Virus record (IMG/VR): IMGVR_UViG_3300019871_000004
Span: 1-43,627 of that record
Reading direction: 5' to 3' (one strand)
Source of the DNA: a virus
Length of the DNA: 43,627 bases
The notes beneath the pieces are model-generated. The model ran no database searches. It had not been told where the DNA came from and was given only the letters and a program-made list of their open reading frames with translations. The position numbers and the translations under genes are program-made. Below are positions 33,909 to 42,489 of the stretch, in pieces; the first letter of the stretch is position 1, and the number at the start of each line of letters is the position of its first letter.

Positions 33909-36900
33909 TGTCGACCGACGTCGACAAATTCGTCCCGAAGAAGAAGGTCCGGAAGCCCTCCGGGTCGGGCGAAGCCGCGCACCAGGGACACGTCCCGGAA
34001 GCACCCCCGCCCCCTCAGAGGGAAGCCGAACACCAGGGTCGGGTCCCCCAGCCCGGTGTCCCGGAAGGGCCGAGGAACACCCCGGTGAAGGTGACGGTCC
34101 GGAAGGGCGAACCGACCCGGAAGGTCCACGCCCGCGGGCTTACGAACAAGGTCCCGACGAAGGCGCCCACGCCGACCACTCTTCCGGCCCCGGCCAAGGC
34201 GGTCGCCAAGTTCGTCACCGACGAAGCCAAGAACGCCGCCGAAGTGGCGCTCAGCAAGGTCGAGCATCCCGCCTCGACGGCGAAGCAACTGAGCCAGGTC
34301 GCCTTCCCCGTCCCGGCGACCGCAGCCCGGATACTCGCAGGGGAAACCGCAGCCCCCAGCGACAAGGAACTGAAACTGGACGCCTGGGCTCTCCCGGGGA
34401 TCGGCTTCGGCCCGGACGCCGCCAAGGTCGCCCAGACGACCGGCGCCACCCAGGTCGCCGAACACGCCGCCCACGCCGCGCTTTCCCAGCTCGGCAAAAA
34501 GGGCGCGTCGAAGGTCGTCGCCAAGGTGAAGGGGGCGCCGAGGGCCGCGGCCAAGGCACCCGCGAAGAAGGTCCGCGCGATCAAGTCGGCCCCCCGCCGG
34601 GCCAAGGAAACCGTCAAGCGCGCGCCCGAGCTCAAGACTGCCCAGGGACGCCACGCTGCCGAGAAGCAGGTGGGCAAGACCGTCGTCCACCACCCGCTGA
34701 AGACCGGCGTCCCCGCCGCGGCGGTGATCCCGACCGGCACGATCCCGGGCGACCCCGGCAAGCGTGTCCGCGCGGCGGCCGAGGGATCGGCGGCGGCGAT
34801 CTGGAACCACCCCGTCGAAACCTTCAAGACCACCGCCCGCGCCCTACCGGCGGCGATCACCGGCCCCGTCGCCCTCGGTGCCGCAGGGGTCGACTCTGTG
34901 CTCAAGGGCACCCCCGCCCCGCTGATCAACACGGCCAAGGAAGAGGCCAAGGGCGTCGAGCAGATCGTCGGCAAAACCTTCTCGGGCAACGCGAAGGAGG
35001 CCGAACTGGCGGCGAGGAAGGAAGGCAGCCTCAGCCTCCTGACGCCGCTCCCCGCGGTCACCCGACTGAAGCCCTACGCCCGTGGTCGCACTGCCGCACG
35101 AGCCGCCTCGGGTGCCGTACGGCGGAAGATCGCAGGGAAGAGCGACACGCTGAACCGGAAGGTCCGCCACTCGCCGAAAGGCGTCGAGGAACCGGTCTTC
35201 GCGATCACCGCGCGCCATGCCCAGCGGAAGAAGACGGCGAAGACCAAGCAGCGCGCCGACAACCCGGCGAGGGTCGCCAACGCCAAGTACGACTCCGACA
35301 TCACCCACGCCCTGGCGAAGGCGCCGAGGGGATCGCACGTCGCCCTCCAGACCGTCGCCGAGTACGGCGTCCGCGACAAGCACGGTGCCGACCTCCTGCG
35401 TCAGCGTGGCCCCGGCGACAAAGGGCTCCTGAAGGCCCTCGACTACATGGACCGGCACCCGGAGCTCTTCTCCAGCGACGCCTTCCACAGGGCCGTGGCA
35501 GCCGTCAAGGCCGACTCCGAGAACGCCCCGGCCTTCCATGCCGGGAAGGGCCGCCGTGCCCGCCTGATGCCTCACGGGGACCTCTTCGGCATCGCCCGGC
35601 CGGAGGAGCGGATCCCCTTCAACCAGCGCGACGTCTACGACGGCGCGACGACCTGGGCCGAGGCCGTGAAGAAACTCGACGCGATGAAGCAGAACCATCT
35701 CGGCCCGTTGCGCGAGGCGAAGAAACAGGAGCAGCTCGCCAAGGCCGCACGCGACCGCACCCGGAAGGTGAAGAGCCGGAACACCGGAAGAGTCAAACGG
35801 GCCACCGCCGAGCGGCCCGGGGCCAAGCGGATCAAGGGCACCGCGGCGCTGGCGCGGACCGACAAAGCCCACTACGAGGCCGTCGCCGCCTATAAGGCGG
35901 CCAAGGCCAACCTCAGGTCCGTGAAGGCCGATCGGCAGCACCTTCAGGCTCTCCGCGACACGGCGAAGAAGAACGACGAACGCAGCCACACCGAAGCCGG
36001 GGCGCAGAAGTACGACAACCGGATGCTCGACGAGTACCAGCACGAGGTCGAAGCCGCCCGCTCGGGGACCACGCTGGCGCCGTCGATCTTCACCCACCAT
36101 CTGGAATCGGGTTCCGACAGAGGCGCCGGATTCCAGCAGCGCTTCACCACCAGCGGCGCGAACAAGGAGTACATGCGCAAGGGGACCTCGGCGGCCGAAG
36201 ACAACCTCGACCGCAGTCTCCCAGGCCTGCTCCAGGGCTACAACTCCTCCCGCCTGCGGGGCGCCGGACGGCAGTCGATGCGGAACATCGCCAAGGACAA
36301 CATGAAGTCCTTCGAGATCGACGGCAAGGTCAAGAACGTCATCCCCGACAACCAGACCTGGCGGAAGATCACCGGCCCGAAAACGAAAGAGAACCCGGAC
36401 GGCGGCCAGTACGACCCGAACCACTACGCCCGGCTCGCCCTCCGCGCCTGGAAACGGGCCGTCGAGGATCCCTACATGTCGGGCGTCGATCGCAACGCGG
36501 CGCTGGAGAAGGTGCTGAAGGACGCCGAGACCGACAACGTCAAGAACCACGAGCCGTCGATCCTCGTCCCGCGGGAGGTCGTCAAAGAGCTGGAAGCGCA
36601 GCTCAACCCGAACCACAACCGCGTCATGACGACCCTCAACACCAGCTCGCGGATCGCGACCAGGACCCTGCTCGGGACGAACCCCGCATGGGCGCTCGCC
36701 CAGACCGTCGCCGAGGGCGTGCCGCTCCTGCTCGCCCACCCCGAGCTGGCCCTGGACCCGACGAAGCTCTACCGGATCCAGAAGGACCTGCACGCCTACC
36801 GCAAGCAGAACCCCGAGGGCGCGCTGGCGCTCCAGTCGACCGCCGGGGCCTCGCCGGTAGGCGCCGCCGCGCTGCGCACCCCGCTCGACGAGCAGGAGCG

Positions 36901-38356
36901 CTACACGCCCGACGAGTGGGCGAAGGGCGCCGACGCCCTGACCCGCGGAAAGGGCGCGAGGTACGCGATCTCCTTCGCGAAGCTGCGCACCCTCGGCGAG
37001 TTCGACGTCCGCCGTCAGAACGCCTACCGCCAGGCGCTCTTCGCCGCCGAGGCCGACAAGCGCTTCCGCAACTTCCACCGCTCGCTGACCCACGTCTTCG
37101 ATGACCAGCGCGCTCTCTCGACGAAATTCAAAGGCAAATCCCGGCAGGAGATGTGGGACTGGCTGAACAACGATCCGAAGGGGAGGATCGAGCAGCAGAA
37201 ACTCGCCGACTACGTCGACAACATCCAGGGCGACTGGACCTCCTTCACCAGCCACGAGCGCGCCCTGGCGCCGCTGGTCCTCTTCTACCCGTTCCTGCGC
37301 TACTCGCTGCGCTGGACCCTCTGGACGTTCCCGAAAACCCACCCTGTGACGGCGACGATCGCCTACATGCTCGGGCAGGCGAACTCCAACCAGCTCGAAT
37401 CGTTGCTCGGCAAGACCGCCTACGAAGAAGGGATGCAGGCGACGGACGCGCCGATGACCCCCGGCAACCCGTTGGCCTGGGCGCTGCCCATCTACACGAA
37501 CGAGAAGGGCGAAAAGGGCGTGCTCCCCGGCGGCTCGCGGATCTCCCCGGGGCAGTCGGCGCTGACCCAGGCCGCGGCGACCGGCAACTGGGCACAGGTG
37601 CTCTCCTCATCCAACCCGCTGATCGGCGCCGCCATCACCGGCTTCACCGGCACCGAACCGCTGACCGGCGAACAGTCCTCGCTCCCGAAAGGGATCGCGA
37701 TGCTGAACCAGCTCTTCTCGATGCCCTCGTTCGACCGGGTGAAGCTGCCGGGCTTCGTCCCCGGGGTCGGCGGCCGGACCCTCCAGCACGCCGCCACCGA
37801 AGGGCTCAGCGGGAAGCCGCAGTCGGCGCTCTCGAAGAAATTCGAAAGCTACGACCCGAACAAGAACCTGCGCTCGGTCGCGCTCCCCGGGATACCGCTC
37901 GCCGGGACCAAATGGGCCGACTCCGAACTCCTCGGCAAGGCCGTCGACCAGAAGTTCTCCGACCCGATCCCGGGCCTGTCGCCCGAGGTCACCACCGCGA
38001 TCTACGGGACCAACGGGAAGGGCGGCTGGATCCACGGTGAAAAAGCCCCGCTCCTCGCCCTGGTCAAACAGCACAAGCTCTCGAAGAAGGAAGGGGAACT
38101 CGTCACCGAAGCGGAGAAGCCCTACTTCGGCGCCGAGGCGGGCCTGACGAAAAAGCAGCAAGAACGCGTCTCCGAAGCCTACGAAATCGCCCAGGGCGGC
38201 ATCCTGATCCCCTCCGAATCACGGGCCGAAAAGCGGGCCGCCGAGGAAAAACGGAACCCCTTCGGCCTGGCCAACGGCGGTGAATCCTTCAACGAAAAAT
38301 ACGGGATCGGCACCGCCTCCGGAGAAACCTTCAAGGAAAAATACGGGATCAGATGA
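33908..38356 (+). CDS. Large internal virion protein (1482 residues)
   Basis: 1482 residues from GTG, with GGAGG upstream. The first 400 residues are Ala/Lys/Pro-rich and basic, the centre is mixed helical, and the final part has long hydrophobic stretches (LLVLFYPFLRYSLRWT-like, around 1120-1140) that could enter membranes. The end has two 27-bp imperfect repeats (38282-38308 and 38324-38350) encoding ES/TF.EKYGI. It is probably the T7 gp16-like protein that extends the ejection channel. No lytic transglycosylase motif was recognised. Confidence 0.65.
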   Translation: MSTDVDKFVPKKKVRKPSGSGEAAHQGHVPEAPPPPQREAEHQGRVPQPGVPEGPRNTPVKVTVRKGEPTRKVHARGLTNKVPTKAPTPTTLPAPAKAVAKFVTDEAKNAAEVALSKVEHPASTAKQLSQVAFPVPATAARILAGETAAPSDKELKLDAWALPGIGFGPDAAKVAQTTGATQVAEHAAHAALSQLGKKGASKVVAKVKGAPRAAAKAPAKKVRAIKSAPRRAKETVKRAPELKTAQGRHAAEKQVGKTVVHHPLKTGVPAAAVIPTGTIPGDPGKRVRAAAEGSAAAIWNHPVETFKTTARALPAAITGPVALGAAGVDSVLKGTPAPLINTAKEEAKGVEQIVGKTFSGNAKEAELAARKEGSLSLLTPLPAVTRLKPYARGRTAARAASGAVRRKIAGKSDTLNRKVRHSPKGVEEPVFAITARHAQRKKTAKTKQRADNPARVANAKYDSDITHALAKAPRGSHVALQTVAEYGVRDKHGADLLRQRGPGDKGLLKALDYMDRHPELFSSDAFHRAVAAVKADSENAPAFHAGKGRRARLMPHGDLFGIARPEERIPFNQRDVYDGATTWAEAVKKLDAMKQNHLGPLREAKKQEQLAKAARDRTRKVKSRNTGRVKRATAERPGAKRIKGTAALARTDKAHYEAVAAYKAAKANLRSVKADRQHLQALRDTAKKNDERSHTEAGAQKYDNRMLDEYQHEVEAARSGTTLAPSIFTHHLESGSDRGAGFQQRFTTSGANKEYMRKGTSAAEDNLDRSLPGLLQGYNSSRLRGAGRQSMRNIAKDNMKSFEIDGKVKNVIPDNQTWRKITGPKTKENPDGGQYDPNHYARLALRAWKRAVEDPYMSGVDRNAALEKVLKDAETDNVKNHEPSILVPREVVKELEAQLNPNHNRVMTTLNTSSRIATRTLLGTNPAWALAQTVAEGVPLLLAHPELALDPTKLYRIQKDLHAYRKQNPEGALALQSTAGASPVGAAALRTPLDEQERYTPDEWAKGADALTRGKGARYAISFAKLRTLGEFDVRRQNAYRQALFAAEADKRFRNFHRSLTHVFDDQRALSTKFKGKSRQEMWDWLNNDPKGRIEQQKLADYVDNIQGDWTSFTSHERALAPLVLFYPFLRYSLRWTLWTFPKTHPVTATIAYMLGQANSNQLESLLGKTAYEEGMQATDAPMTPGNPLAWALPIYTNEKGEKGVLPGGSRISPGQSALTQAAATGNWAQVLSSSNPLIGAAITGFTGTEPLTGEQSSLPKGIAMLNQLFSMPSFDRVKLPGFVPGVGGRTLQHAATEGLSGKPQSALSKKFESYDPNKNLRSVALPGIPLAGTKWADSELLGKAVDQKFSDPIPGLSPEVTTAIYGTNGKGGWIHGEKAPLLALVKQHKLSKKEGELVTEAEKPYFGAEAGLTKKQQERVSEAYEIAQGGILIPSESRAEKRAAEEKRNPFGLANGGESFNEKYGIGTASGETFKEKYGIR

Positions 38357-38628
38357 TGAACGTGGACGCGGTCGAGTTCCGCCTGCGAAACCACGACGAA
38401 CGGCTCAAGGCCAACCACGATTCGCTGGCCCTACTGCGCGACGCCTCCGCGGGCCACGACACCAAGATCGAGGTCACGCTCACCGAGATCCGGGAAATCC
38501 GCGACGACATCGGTGAGTTCAGGCTCGAAATGCGCTGGGTGCGTCGCGGGCTCTGGGTCGCAGCAGGCACCTTCACCCTCTTCGTCGTCGCCCTCGCGAC
38601 CCTGATCGCCCAGCTCGCGGGAGGCTGA
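38353..38628 (+). CDS. Coiled-coil plus membrane-helix protein
   Basis: 91 residues. A coiled coil (DERLKANHDSLALLRDASAG, IEVTLTEIREIRDDIGEF) is followed by one C-terminal membrane helix (GLWVAAGTFTLFVVALATLI). This layout is seen in holin-like and spanin-like phage proteins. Start ATGATG overlaps the upstream stop; the first ATG was chosen. It belongs to the lysis block. Confidence 0.65.
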   Translation: MMNVDAVEFRLRNHDERLKANHDSLALLRDASAGHDTKIEVTLTEIREIRDDIGEFRLEMRWVRRGLWVAAGTFTLFVVALATLIAQLAGG

Positions 38629-38629
38629 C

Positions 38630-39016
38630 ATGGAGAGAACATCGGGGCCGTTCAAGGGCCTGCGCTTCGCCGTGGCCGCATTCGTCATCAGCCTCTTCCT
38701 CTTCCTCGCCGTGGTCGGTGGGGGGACCCTCCTCATCATCACCCGCAGCAACGACAACGCCCGCTTCGCCGAACAGATCCGGGACGGCCTCGTCGCCTCC
38801 TGCGAACAGAACGGCAACCCCACCCGGGAAGCCGTCCAGGGGTTGCTCGAAGAACAGATCCGCACCGCGCAGTCGCCGATCATCGACTCCCTCTTCCCGA
38901 GCTTCCCACCCGCGGAACTCGAAGCGCTGATCAACGCGCGGATCCGCGCCAACCAGAACCGGCTCGAAGAAGTCAGGCCGGTCGACTGCTCGCGCCTGTA
39001 CCCGCCGAACCCCTAG
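38630..39016 (+). CDS. Membrane-anchored protein, lysis block
   Basis: 128 residues. An N-terminal membrane helix (RFAVAAFVISLFLFLAVVGG) is followed by a soluble helical part with two cysteines (VASCEQNGNP, PVDCSRLYP) that could form a disulphide outside the membrane. The topology is spanin-like (i-spanin plan), but the paired outer lipoprotein is not visible. It precedes the endolysin. Confidence 0.6.
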   Translation: MERTSGPFKGLRFAVAAFVISLFLFLAVVGGGTLLIITRSNDNARFAEQIRDGLVASCEQNGNPTREAVQGLLEEQIRTAQSPIIDSLFPSFPPAELEALINARIRANQNRLEEVRPVDCSRLYPPNP

Positions 39017-39044
39017 CACCCAAACCCCCGGAAAGGGGCCACAT

Positions 39045-39584
39045 ATGGCGGTCAAAAAGCCGCGTAAGAAGACGCCTGCAAAGGCGCTCGCCCACGTCCG
39101 CAAAGGCGAGACCCTGGTCTCCAGGCTCGCCCGGATGTCCCTCCCGTACAGCTACGGGGGCGGACGGGTCGACGGTCAGGTCGTCACGCCGGTCGACGGC
39201 AGGCCCTGGACGGACTGCTCGGGCTGCGCCACCTACGTCGCGATCCACGGCTACGGGCTGAAGCTGAAGAACGAAGCGGGGTCGACCTGGTCGCTGGCCG
39301 AAGAGGGCAACCCGGGGGAGAGCCGCTACCTCACCTTCTACATCAAGAACAACGTCGAGGGCCACGACGAACACATCATCGTCCGCGGTCGCAAGCGACC
39401 GAAACCCTGGCACCTCGGCCGCCCCCGCTACCGCTACTGGGAGTGCGGGGGCTCGGACAACCCCCATGCCAACGGCGGGCCTTCGTGGTTCATCCCCGGG
39501 CTGAAGATGGGGCTCACCTGGAAGAGCCGCGTCGAGCAGTTCTACATCACGAGGAGCTTTGACGACCAGCTCGGCGTCAACTGA
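39045..39584 (+). CDS. Endolysin, NlpC/P60-like
   Basis: 179 residues. A basic N terminus, then ARMSLPYSYGGGRVDG, TDCSGCATYVAIHG with the catalytic Cys near residue 58, and HDEHIIVRGRKRP with a candidate catalytic His. No signal peptide is present, so a holin is needed for export. It would cut a stem-peptide bond of the host wall, as NlpC/P60 enzymes do. It resembles the domain in the 17222-19054 protein. AAAGG-type sequence precedes the ATG at 39045. Confidence 0.8.
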   Translation: MAVKKPRKKTPAKALAHVRKGETLVSRLARMSLPYSYGGGRVDGQVVTPVDGRPWTDCSGCATYVAIHGYGLKLKNEAGSTWSLAEEGNPGESRYLTFYIKNNVEGHDEHIIVRGRKRPKPWHLGRPRYRYWECGGSDNPHANGGPSWFIPGLKMGLTWKSRVEQFYITRSFDDQLGVN

Positions 39585-39595
39585 GAGGAGCATGA

Positions 39596-39769
39596 ATGAG
39601 CGTCAACCAGACGACCACGGCGGCATCCACGGCGGGGGCCGCCCTCGGCGGCATCGTGGCCTGGGGCATCTCGCTGATCCACGGGGTCACGATCCCGGTC
39701 GAGATCGGTGGGCTCTTTGCGACCCTCGGCGCCTTCATCTTCGGGGCGCTGTTCCCGAGGGCGAGATGA
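39596..39769 (+). CDS. Small holin candidate
   Basis: 57 residues, too short to carry a domain. Two hydrophobic segments (AALGGIVAWGISLIHG, VEIGGLFATLGAFIFGALF) separated by a short turn fit a class II-type or actinophage holin. It starts at 39596 with GAGAGGAG upstream; a second ATG at 39592 in another frame is an unproductive alternative. It overlaps the next gene by four bases. Confidence 0.7.
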   Translation: MSVNQTTTAASTAGAALGGIVAWGISLIHGVTIPVEIGGLFATLGAFIFGALFPRAR

Positions 39770-39936
39770 AAGAGCAGGAGAAACCCAAAAAGCAGATCGT
39801 GATCGTCTACGACTCGCCGAAGGGGAAAGGCATCCCGTTCGACACGGCCTACGAGGACGCCCAGGTGGTCGACGCGCTGGTCCGCTGCAAGGCCCAGAAG
39901 GGCGAGCGCTGTAACGCCCGGAGCGCCGCCGCCTGA
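39766..39936 (+). CDS. Small basic protein, unknown
   Basis: 56 residues (MKEQEKPKKQIVIVYDSPKG) with IVIVYD as a strand and two Cys near the end (VRCKAQKGERCNARS). It starts in an ATGA overlap with the holin. Its stop forms a CTGA overlap with the Hjc-like gene. A longer in-frame version from 39559 would overlap the endolysin and was rejected. Confidence 0.55.
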   Translation: MKEQEKPKKQIVIVYDSPKGKGIPFDTAYEDAQVVDALVRCKAQKGERCNARSAAA

Positions 39937-40253
39937 GCAGGGGCATCCAGCGCGAGCGCCAGGTCCGCGGCGTCCTGGAGATCGAGGGATGGTGGACCTG
40001 TAGGGCCGCGGGCTCCCTCGGGGACGCAGACGTGATCGCCGGGAAGGCGGGTCACACCCCGCGGCTGATCGAGGTCAAGTCGACGATCCACCCGTTCGAC
40101 CACTTCGGCCCCGCCGACCGCGCGGAGCTACTGGCGGCCGGTGAGAAGACCGGCTGGGACGTCGAGCTGGCGTGGTGGCCGAAGCGCGGCAAACTGAAGT
40201 TCATTCCCCCAGCTCAGTGGCCTTCTTCTTCGCGTTCCGGATCCTCGCCTTGA
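39933..40253 (+). CDS. Hjc/PDDEXK-like nuclease, CTG start
   Basis: 106 residues. RGIQRERQV with Glu8, then RAAGSLGDADVIA (Asp31/Asp33) and LIEVKST (Glu47, Lys49) form the catalytic PDDEXK core of archaeal Hjc-type resolvases and RecB-like nucleases; HFGPADRAELLAAG follows in the family order. It may resolve junctions before packaging. No ATG, GTG or TTG exists upstream of the motif; CTG at 39933 overlaps the previous TGA as CTGA, nine bases after GGAG. GTG at 40032 would delete the first catalytic Glu and Asp residues. It is the last gene of the late operon. Confidence 0.8.
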   Translation: MSRGIQRERQVRGVLEIEGWWTCRAAGSLGDADVIAGKAGHTPRLIEVKSTIHPFDHFGPADRAELLAAGEKTGWDVELAWWPKRGKLKFIPPAQWPSSSRSGSSP

Positions 40254-40551
40254 CGTTCCGCTCCTCGCGCTTCAGGTTCTCCAGCTCGCCCCGGAGAACC
40301 CGGGCTTCGCGCTGCGCCGTATCCCTGGAGCTGACGAACCGATCGTGGCTCTTGGCGAGCCGCTGGAGCACGTCGAAAGCCGGGACCTCGCGTTTGCAGT
40401 CCCGGCAATAGACGCGCCTGGCCTCGCCGTCCACTTCAGTTCGCGCGTGCCGACACCAGTCCGGCTTCGCCTTCATCAGTAGCGGCGCTTCGTCGTCTGT
40501 CCCGGCCGCGAACAGCGGGAGGACGACCGCCTCTTCTTCGTTCTCTCCCAT
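40201..40551 (-). CDS. Zinc-ribbon coiled-coil protein
   Basis: 116 residues. An acidic N terminus, then WCRHARTEVDGEARRVYCRD, CKREV with a Cys-His-Cys-Cys zinc-binding pattern, and a C-terminal coiled coil rich in Arg/Lys/Glu. It overlaps the Hjc-like gene tail to tail by 53 bp. It is the last minus-strand gene of the lysogeny block. Confidence 0.65.
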   Translation of the reverse strand: MGENEEEAVVLPLFAAGTDDEAPLLMKAKPDWCRHARTEVDGEARRVYCRDCKREVPAFDVLQRLAKSHDRFVSSRDTAQREARVLRGELENLKREERNVKARIRNAKKKATELGE

Positions 40552-40562
40552 GCCCTGAATTT

Positions 40563-40598
40563 AGCCCCTCAGCTCCCTTTCGGAGTTGGGGGGCTTTT
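40563..40598 (+). terminator. Intrinsic terminator of the late operon
   Basis: AGCCCC (40563-40568) and GGGGCT (40590-40595) with an inner stem CAGCTCC/GGAGTTG and loop CTTTC, followed by TTTT at 40595-40598. The T-run lies on the plus strand, so it would stop rightward late transcription, which would read through 40201-40551 antisense. Confidence 0.75.
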
Positions 40599-40631
40599 CT
40601 CGTTCTCGATGGTCGTAGGCCCTGGAGCAGG

Positions 40632-41090
40632 TCAGGCGGCCTCTTGTCGTTTCGGGGCGATCGACTCGTCGCGCCAGTTGCCGAGGTTGTGTTTGTAGGA
40701 ACGACGGGCAAGGTGCTTCGCCTGTCGAGAGGAACCGTTCTCGCTCAACTGCCGCATCACGAGGTCGGTCACCGCAACCCGCTGGCCATCCGTCAGCGCC
40801 GCCAGGGCCTTCTCGGCCGCCGCCGGGAGGTTCTTCGGATGAAGCACTTCACCGCCGGTCCGTGTGAGGCGCCATCTCGCCGGGCCGCTGCGGGTCTCGT
40901 CTTTTTCGACCACCCCGTAGCGGATCATCCAGCCGAGGCGGATCCCGACACAGGAGACGGGGTGTTCCCCCTCGATCCCGATGTGCTCGGCCACGTCCGC
41001 TGACGTGGCATATCCATCTGGGCCGATGACGTCCTCAAGTATGTAGAGGAGCTCGAAATCGGCAAAATCTTCCAGCCTCAGCGAGTCCAT
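40632..41090 (-). CDS. Winged-helix DNA-binding protein
   Basis: 152 residues. DFADFELLYILEDVIGPDGY, then ATSADVAEHIG, GIRLGWMIRYGVVEKDE and WRLTRTG give the helix, recognition helix and wing of a winged-helix fold. The C-terminal half is helical and basic (RQAKHLARRSYKHNL). It is probably a regulator in the lysogeny block. It starts two bases from the next gene's stop. Confidence 0.7.
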   Translation of the reverse strand: MDSLRLEDFADFELLYILEDVIGPDGYATSADVAEHIGIEGEHPVSCVGIRLGWMIRYGVVEKDETRSGPARWRLTRTGGEVLHPKNLPAAAEKALAALTDGQRVAVTDLVMRQLSENGSSRQAKHLARRSYKHNLGNWRDESIAPKRQEAA

Positions 41091-41091
41091 C

Positions 41092-41613
41092 TCATCCTCC
41101 TACCTTTTTGTAATGGGCGCTCGGGGGTCCGACCCCCGGCCGGTGATCCGGCCGTCTGCTTTTCGTCTTTCGAAGTTTTCTCTGGTCCACGAGATCGTCC
41201 ATGATGGATTTGATGACCGCCTGTTGGCTTTTGCTGAGCTTCCGGCCCTCCAGCTCTTCCCTTTTCTCCCGGATCGCCGCGGCGTCGAATTCCTCGGCGT
41301 CGTCCATCCTGTCCACCGCATCCACCGTCAGATCCATTGTTTCTATCCCGAATGAAGGCCGGTAGGTACCCGGGGTGTTTTTCGACCCGGGTTGCCGCCC
41401 TGGAGCTCTGGTCGGGACGTGCTCGTCGAGCCCGGCGGCCCGCAGCAGTCGGTCGACTCGTTTGAGACTGTCCTTGATCGAGACCAGTTGTTCTTCTGCC
41501 GCGGCTTCGATCTCAAGGCGCTCTTTGTCCAGCGCCTCGCGTTTGGCAATCAGTGGCCTGAGCGTCGCCTTGATGAAATCCTCATCAAGGTCCAGCTCGC
41601 CTTGTTCACTCAC
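41092..41613 (-). CDS. Coiled-coil protein, unknown
   Basis: 173 residues. A long coiled coil (FIKATLRPLIAKREALDKER, then LVSIKDSLKRVDRLLRAAG) is followed by a basic linker (TRAPGRQPGSKNTPGTYRPS) and a C-terminal helical part with KLSKSQQAVIKSIMDDLVDQ, probably a small winged-helix or helical domain, then a basic tail. Its start overlaps the repressor stop by four bases, so the two are made together. Confidence 0.6.
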   Translation of the reverse strand: MSEQGELDLDEDFIKATLRPLIAKREALDKERLEIEAAAEEQLVSIKDSLKRVDRLLRAAGLDEHVPTRAPGRQPGSKNTPGTYRPSFGIETMDLTVDAVDRMDDAEEFDAAAIREKREELEGRKLSKSQQAVIKSIMDDLVDQRKLRKTKSRRPDHRPGVGPPSAHYKKVGG

Positions 41614-42020
41614 AGCGCCTCTCCTTTTGTCATCTGGGCTTCGTTCCGTAGCTGGTAGATCAGTTCAATCCGCAGGCCCTCGATCCTCTCCTCGAACTCG
41701 GCCCGCATACGTTCTTCCAGGGCGAGGTAACCGACCCGATCCTCGGGCAGCGGCTCGGGAAGATCGTGGGTGCCGTAGAGGAAGTCGCTGCGGGTGACCT
41801 CTTCGCCGAGCTTCCTGGAATAGAAGGCGGCGAGGAGGTCGTAGTTCTCCTCGCTGGTGATGACCTCGCAGTTCTCCCAGGACTGGAAGGTCCGTGGCGG
41901 GATGCCCGCTTCGACCGCCGTGTCGTTCTGGTTGAGGCTGAGCCGAGCCCGCAGTTCCTTCAGCCTGCGGCGGGCCGCGGGCCGATCGAGAGGCGGGTTG
42001 TAGGGGTGATGGCGAGGCAT
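41610..42020 (-). CDS. XRE-family repressor candidate
   Basis: 136 residues from ATG at 42020. RRRLKELRARLSLNQNDTAV, then EAGIPPRTFQSWENCEVITS, and NYDLLAAFYSRKLGEEV match the XRE helix-turn-helix (recognition helix PRTFQSWE). A C-terminal helical region (LALEERMRAEFEERIEGLRI) is for dimerisation. It faces the rightward early genes across an intergenic region with palindromes, which makes it the leading candidate for the immunity repressor. An upstream extension to 42173 would consume the operator region and was rejected. Confidence 0.75.
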   Translation of the reverse strand: MPRHHPYNPPLDRPAARRRLKELRARLSLNQNDTAVEAGIPPRTFQSWENCEVITSEENYDLLAAFYSRKLGEEVTRSDFLYGTHDLPEPLPEDRVGYLALEERMRAEFEERIEGLRIELIYQLRNEAQMTKGEAL

Positions 42021-42186
42021 CGTTCGGCGACTACGCGACGCAACATACGACAGATCTCGGATGCGCATCATGCAAATCGCGTACTTCTTCGCAGAGACCG
42101 GGTTGCACGCAAGGCTGCGCAACGATATCTTGCGCAACGTGGATCGACGATTTACATCAGGAACCGGATCCATCTAGCCGCACCGC
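42021..42186. promoter_or_regulatory. Divergent control region with palindromes
   Basis: 166 bp between the repressor and the rightward genes. TGCGCAA (42116-42122) and TTGCGCA (42130-42136) form a perfect 7-7-7 inverted repeat, TTGC-AC-GCAA lies at 42102-42111 and ATGCGCAT near 42061-42068. Several GCGCAAC/ACGCAAC words recur. These are the likely repressor operators. TTGCGC (42130) with a 17-bp spacer to TACATC (42153) is a weak rightward promoter candidate. Confidence 0.65.
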
Positions 42187-42489
42187 ATGCCGAAAAAGGC
42201 CGCCAGTGCGGGTTCCCGAAAGGGAGCCCCGAATAGATCACCGAGTGACGCAAGACGCAAGACGCGGCGCGCTCTGGCCAAGGCGGTCTACACGGCGAAC
42301 GAGATTCAAGGCACATCGAGGAAGCGCCAGCGCGTCAGGGCCGCCGGGGAAGCCAACGCGGCCACCGGCCTGGACACCGACCTCTTCGCCCTCTACGACG
42401 CCTACGGCGACGCCAGGCGAGAGGTCTTCGCAACCGGCAAAGTACCCGACGGCACCCCTTACAACGGGCGCACCTGGAGGTCATCTTGA
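42187..42489 (+). CDS. Small basic protein, unknown
   Basis: 100 residues, basic and Ala/Arg-rich (MPKKAASAGSRKGAPNRSPS) with a helical middle and a charged, aromatic C terminus (YNGRTWRSS). It is the first rightward gene after the repressor operator. It could bind DNA. Function not recognised. Confidence 0.6.
   Translation: MPKKAASAGSRKGAPNRSPSDARRKTRRALAKAVYTANEIQGTSRKRQRVRAAGEANAATGLDTDLFALYDAYGDARREVFATGKVPDGTPYNGRTWRSS

Noticed and set aside
31872-34004. Minus-strand open frame of 710 residues
   Set aside because: Low-complexity Gly/Arg/Phe/Leu translation of the complement of Ala/Lys-rich ejection genes. No start signal.
34844-37342. Minus-strand open frame of 832 residues
   Set aside because: A complement frame of the 1482-residue protein, with no domain or ribosome site.
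39766-40253. Programmed -1 frameshift joining the 39766 gene to the Hjc-like frame
   Set aside because: No slippery heptamer or downstream structure was seen before the stop. The CTG start at 39933 gives a normal nuclease N terminus, so a frameshift is not needed, though it is not excluded.
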